Source: Candidatus Uabimicrobium amorphum (lineage in GTDB: Bacteria > Planctomycetota > Uabimicrobiia > Uabimicrobiales > Uabimicrobiaceae). From it: DNA of 64,000 nucleotides. The notes beneath the pieces are model-generated. The model was not told the origin of the DNA and made no database searches. It worked only from the letters and a program-made list of their open reading frames with translations. Positions 61,401 through 64,000 of this stretch are shown here, in pieces. Every line of letters begins with the position of its first letter. The first letter of the stretch is position 1. Location of the stretch: NCBI RefSeq assembly GCF_009002475.1, contig NZ_AP019860.1, positions 1,054,001 through 1,118,000 on the forward strand, in the 5' to 3' direction. Made by a program: the position numbers and the translations under genes.

Positions 61401-62918
61401 GTATCGTAGTAAAGTGCGTATGTCGGACTCCGTTAGTTGTGGTTTCAGGTGAGCCGTCGCACAAAGTACTCTGATGAAATCTTCGTTGTTCAAAGTGCGT
61501 TGGTGCAACATGACGCGCATGTTTTGCAAATACACTTCGCGCAATCCTGTCGAAGGCAAATCTAATATTCTATCACTCACAAATAAAAATAACTTCATCT
61601 CTGTGAAAGAGAGAACTTCCTGGAGAAAATTTTCTTCATGCGATGGGATTTGCACAATCCACTCGATGATCCTTGTCTTGTGAGTAGGTACCAAGGCAAA
61701 ATCTGTTTGTGAGGCGAGTATGTCGGTTAAATATACATAGTGCTGAGGATGTTGAACGACTAAGTTACCTAATGTATCTAAAGTATACATTGTAATTTCT
61801 GGGTCGGCGTATGGTAAAAATTGTTGCAGAGTCGAATAGGTGACTGTGTACGTGGCACCAAGTTGTGCGATGACACTCACGAAATATTTTTGGCTTTGGT
61901 GACTGTGTTGTTTTTGGTTAAGAGCGTCACATAATACTTGAACAATAAGTTCGTCTTGTTTATTCATGCTGGCGAGTAAGCACAACAAGTTTTGCTGGAA
62001 TGTTTCATCGCAATTGTTGGGAAGTTCCATAATATTTTCCAACACGACTTCTATATATTCTTCGCGAGGGTCTTGTAACGCACGGTTTAATCCCAGAGTT
62101 TTCAGGTGGAAATCATTGCAACGCAGCAATTCGACAACGCGAATATGTTCGTTGACCAAATTGTGCGGGATGACATTCGCAATTAGGTGTAGAAAAAAAT
62201 CTTTGTACTGTGGAACATCAAAAATGTGATCGCTAAAAATGATCGGCCAGTCCGCAGTTTTTTCATTACGGAATAAATGATAGAGTGACAAAAAGTAACT
62301 TTCTACATCGTTGTCGGAATACAATTCTTCGATCACTTCCAAGTCATCGCTGTAGAGAAGATCTATTTTGTCTTGTAAATATTTCAGCTCTTCGTTGTGT
62401 AGTTGCGCAATTTTTGTGCGTATGCTTTGCGGAAGTGGGAAATGAAAAAAAGCCAGCCACAAAGCATACGCGGCAATAGACGTTTCGCACTCTAGCGCTT
62501 GTGCAATAAACTCTTCGCCAAAATTTCCCTTATTTTGTGCAATTTTCATCATGAGAGAAAATATATAACTCGCATGCAGGTTGTTTTGCAAAAGATGTTG
62601 GTGCCACATTTTGTTTTTGGGCAGAAGTTGCAAATAACGCAATGTGGTTTGTTGGTGACTTTCCTTTACATAGCAATTATCCGGCACTTCTAATTTCGCG
62701 TTTTCTAAGAATTGTATTGCACTGAGATAGTGTTGTGGTTTTTCTTCTAAAACAGATAACCAGCATTCTGCAAGAAAATATGCGCACGCGCTGTTTTGTG
62801 AAAAAAAGTCTATTGCGGTGGCATCTTTTGTATTGTGGGTAAAGTGAAGAAATTGTTGCCTTTTTTCTTCAAATTCCCTCAGTGACTTTACGTGAGAAAA
62901 ATCTTCCATTTTTAACAC
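58476..62918 (-). CDS. 1480-residue hypothetical protein: helical solenoid, proline-rich linker, helical C-terminus
   Basis: I do not recognise this large protein. There is no signal peptide or clear membrane helix. Residues about 1-720 are irregular helical repeats with HEAT-like character (for example PEITMYTLDTLGNLVVQHPQ). Residues about 743-916 form a compact alpha/beta region (LDFVVVHLHTKATRRELQNY, INFFVVIRFYDTP). A Pro/Ala/Gly-rich linker follows (about 960-1090, with an unbroken run of eight prolines near 1015). The C-terminal part is long, charged helices to the end (MSPQEQQRQIDEYKNFVRRY). The layout suggests a cytoplasmic scaffold. ATG follows GGACG, three bases after the esterase stop; the lipoprotein and polymerase-like genes follow downstream. 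Confidence 0.85.
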   Translation of the reverse strand: MLKMEDFSHVKSLREFEEKRQQFLHFTHNTKDATAIDFFSQNSACAYFLAECWLSVLEEKPQHYLSAIQFLENAKLEVPDNCYVKESHQQTTLRYLQLLPKNKMWHQHLLQNNLHASYIFSLMMKIAQNKGNFGEEFIAQALECETSIAAYALWLAFFHFPLPQSIRTKIAQLHNEELKYLQDKIDLLYSDDLEVIEELYSDNDVESYFLSLYHLFRNEKTADWPIIFSDHIFDVPQYKDFFLHLIANVIPHNLVNEHIRVVELLRCNDFHLKTLGLNRALQDPREEYIEVVLENIMELPNNCDETFQQNLLCLLASMNKQDELIVQVLCDALNQKQHSHQSQKYFVSVIAQLGATYTVTYSTLQQFLPYADPEITMYTLDTLGNLVVQHPQHYVYLTDILASQTDFALVPTHKTRIIEWIVQIPSHEENFLQEVLSFTEMKLFLFVSDRILDLPSTGLREVYLQNMRVMLHQRTLNNEDFIRVLCATAHLKPQLTESDIRTLLRYSGNEEVDAWILYTLGVTNAVLNKEDFLHLSYQHNDKKIFTYLQYIKIKLPATFEIFWQYAMQPIQDIIKENLRHNREFYRKNLYRQKSQWLTYPRNVMEYLKLIRDDAGLAELIPQLDVDIQREAIKALSTLPLSHDMWSIENILQQHTAELREAFVVLSHMATKKHHMSLVGSVQQQIYHLLLQEDSLPQNTLAWLSEKDIELILQETPPLPNVKFIEKPTLPQRISYSPPHFTPEDLLPQFLMFAKAPYPVLPETKWIQLHESTYSIFKEPLLFEKQNISGSLQQEKDVTLPNIFIQLKHYQTYSYNPQQIPGEKNRLDFVVVHLHTKATRRELQNYLLDLLDDYFARGINFFVVIRFYDTPTEDFSTILASEYCLMVSTQTSIRDMLSHFSFFDNLEEAFIYGKDSPLTLEDKRTVYNKQKPIKPTMDFMEMEQERGITLDAKPAYLKADMPRSLSPLKKKTKKPSPKPPMPAAGGMAPPTGAPAAPSLGFGGARPSAPPPAAAPPPPPPPPAAAPAKSMIPPPAPMKPRPEKAEVISPSEQEFGGGIGGMIVEPELELGIRKQMPGGEEIEPQPEIPEPQVQKQDLAIQPEQVAKGLLDLEKEKEQLQLEYHDNVEILPQRWFEKWLSDDAGHPGPIERLVAQSTMIMKSIQRFIGLRFIMLAHFGDVVVEAVTSYVRGIFETWKNYKTIQKRLSIKNIDQQIDMIKEDLSVAREQMSRTFYFAGYSVYDNETPQQTFALKLVIELRGHLDQMKRDLAFVNAQQIQKNIQNSIVDFLKSFIPNPMEIVLPIKDSFIIAFCMKYERREIEKMYVDMFVSYRVLLDSLVQENRAFHLQKFPLHSYEKDLWENAQQGYLPQDPNDIQVCIEECQEKIQRIIQMTCNCHYLVSVRKWSKSDLIAECKKHNERQTINPIVELEMECWTRKLAQKYIKKQRIKMSPQEQQRQIDEYKNFVRRYKVAMTLHRKFLHG

Positions 62919-62921
62919 GTC

Positions 62922-63977
62922 CTATTCTGGAACTGTAATGTTTTTATCGGCAAATGCAATGTGTACCTTGAAGTCATGACCGGGTTTTTTTATTTGCACA
63001 GTACCATTATCAACAATGGCGATTTCGCTATTGTTAGTGGTCATTTCTGCTTCCAATGCGGTAAAGTTCATTTCATGGGCCAGTTGGGCAATAGGAATGA
63101 CATGCATATTATTTTTCGGGTTTAGGGCGTAAGACAACTCACGTACTTTATCACAAAATTTTCCGTACAGGTAAGTAATGGGCATTTTTCCACGTCGCGC
63201 CCATGCCGATTCGTTGTGCATGCCTTGCGGGTCTTCATGGTAAAAAATGTTGTAGAAGTCTTGTAGTCCAAGTTCTTTGAGGGCAACATATACCTCACGC
63301 ATAAACCACACCATATTACCTTCATCGTCTCCCTCTAACCAACCGCCATCGATATATATCTTGGAATCCTTCGGAAAAACTAACGAGCCATCTTGTATAT
63401 CTTTTACCACGCGGACATGATCCCACCAAAAAGAAGGTGACAGACAAGCCGCTTTGGAAAAAACTTTCGGATACCAACCTAAAATATAAAAAGAGGCAAG
63501 TCCTCCCAATGAAGATCCCATAAGCCCGGTGTGTTGTCGTGAGCGCAATGTGCGAAACTTTTTATCGATAAACGGCTTGAGCTCTTCGACGATAAACTTG
63601 GCATATTCGCGCAAGTGCCCTCCTTCGTTGTTACCGTATTTACAATTACTTTGTGTGGGGGTGTAGTCGTAAATGCGTTGCTCTCCGGTGTTGTAGATAC
63701 CAACAACAATGATACCCTTTAGAAGTTTTTGTGCAATGAGAGCGTTGATGTTGTCATCGAGATGCCATTCGCCGACAAATGATGTTTTTTCATCGAATAG
63801 ATTTTGTCCATCATGAGCATACAAAACGGGGTAACGATGAATTCCTAAGTAATAATCTGGAGGTAAGTAAACGATAATCGTGGGGGTTTTTTTTACATAT
63901 TTTGATTTGTAGTGTCGTGGATCGAAAAGTAATAAGTGCCCTTCTTTTCCCCATTCGTTGTATTTGAGTTTTTGCAA
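62922..63977 (-). CDS. Esterase of the enterochelin esterase/esterase D family
   Basis: A cytosolic alpha/beta-hydrolase of about 351 residues. Visible are IIVYLPPDYYL, YPVLYAHDGQNLFDE, GIIVVGIYNTG, the nucleophile elbow MGSSLGG (about 153-159) and the late histidine in DPQGMHNESAW. The last ~60 residues form an extra beta-rich segment. The 351-residue form would start at TTG 63977, but the frame stays open to the window edge, so the true start may lie upstream. First seen gene of the minus-strand run that leads into the 1480-residue gene (three-base gap). Confidence 0.85.
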   Translation of the reverse strand: MQKLKYNEWGKEGHLLLFDPRHYKSKYVKKTPTIIVYLPPDYYLGIHRYPVLYAHDGQNLFDEKTSFVGEWHLDDNINALIAQKLLKGIIVVGIYNTGEQRIYDYTPTQSNCKYGNNEGGHLREYAKFIVEELKPFIDKKFRTLRSRQHTGLMGSSLGGLASFYILGWYPKVFSKAACLSPSFWWDHVRVVKDIQDGSLVFPKDSKIYIDGGWLEGDDEGNMVWFMREVYVALKELGLQDFYNIFYHEDPQGMHNESAWARRGKMPITYLYGKFCDKVRELSYALNPKNNMHVIPIAQLAHEMNFTALEAEMTTNNSEIAIVDNGTVQIKKPGHDFKVHIAFADKNITVPE

Positions 63978-64000
63978 TATTGTTCGAAAGAAAAAACGAA

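Noticed and set aside
1..64000. tRNA or rRNA genes
   Set aside because: No stretch with rRNA core motifs or a convincing tRNA cloverleaf was noticed while reading the intergenic regions.

Overview
The window looks like a chromosomal segment of a large-genome, heterotrophic, AT-leaning bacterium (roughly 40% GC by eye), most probably a deep-branching planctomycete of the Uabimicrobium type. This is inference. It rests on three Hanks-type Ser/Thr kinases in 15 kb, an FGE-sulfatase-fold protein, a RedB-like protein, a bacterial tricorn protease, a giant pilin-like LamG protein, a sulfotransferase, and eukaryote-like architectures (SirB1+YccV as in FBXO21, and a Vms1/ANKZF1-like release-factor domain). 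No rRNA, tRNA, CRISPR array or transposase gene was seen.

Layout. 1-4.4 kb: end of an UPF0173 hydrolase, a RedB-like thioredoxin-fold protein and a multi-receiver hybrid histidine kinase. 4.4-9.8 kb (minus): a SirB1/YccV protein, oligopeptidase B, a sulfotransferase and an undecaprenyl-phosphate sugar transferase. 9.8-13 kb: a DUF3800-like protein, a fused CoA-transferase and repeat islands. 13-16.7 kb (minus): a tight operon of a PhoD-like phosphatase, an inactivated M48-like lipoprotein and an MscS channel with a cyclic-nucleotide domain. 17-25 kb: FGE-fold protein, subtilase, MFS and HIT proteins, and a 1134-residue PilX/GspK-like protein. 25-35 kb: BI-1 protein, a two-gene unit with a Pycsar-TM-like effector, a kinase, two M42 peptidases, and a CBS/USP/phosphatase cluster. 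35-42 kb: a second copy of a ~290-bp inverted-repeat element, a lipoprotein/ATP-grasp/kinase operon, a 37-residue protein, an HD protein and a third kinase. 42.5-48 kb (plus): a six-gene run ending in a VLRF1 protein. 48-55 kb: secreted Ca-binding-type protein, VTT membrane protein, tricorn, SGNH hydrolase and enoyl-CoA hydratase.

The most striking part is 55.2-64 kb (minus). An esterase, a 1480-residue solenoid/proline-rich protein and a small lipoprotein precede two overlapping genes that are clear but degenerate paralogues of RNA polymerase. The first matches the C-terminal part of beta, the second the N-terminal half of beta'. Order and overlap mimic rpoB-rpoC, and together they cover one continuous piece of an rpoBC operon, from late rpoB to just past the active-site loop of rpoC. 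The zinc-ribbon cysteines survive, but the NADFDGD aspartates and both active-site lysines of beta are gone. I read this as a domesticated, catalytically dead RNA-polymerase core module of unknown use.

Three families of small dispersed repeats occur between genes: an 82-bp inverted-repeat unit (three copies), a ~290-bp element with 20-bp terminal inverted repeats (two copies, one extended by a 53-bp tandem array), and a ~61-bp repeat (two copies).
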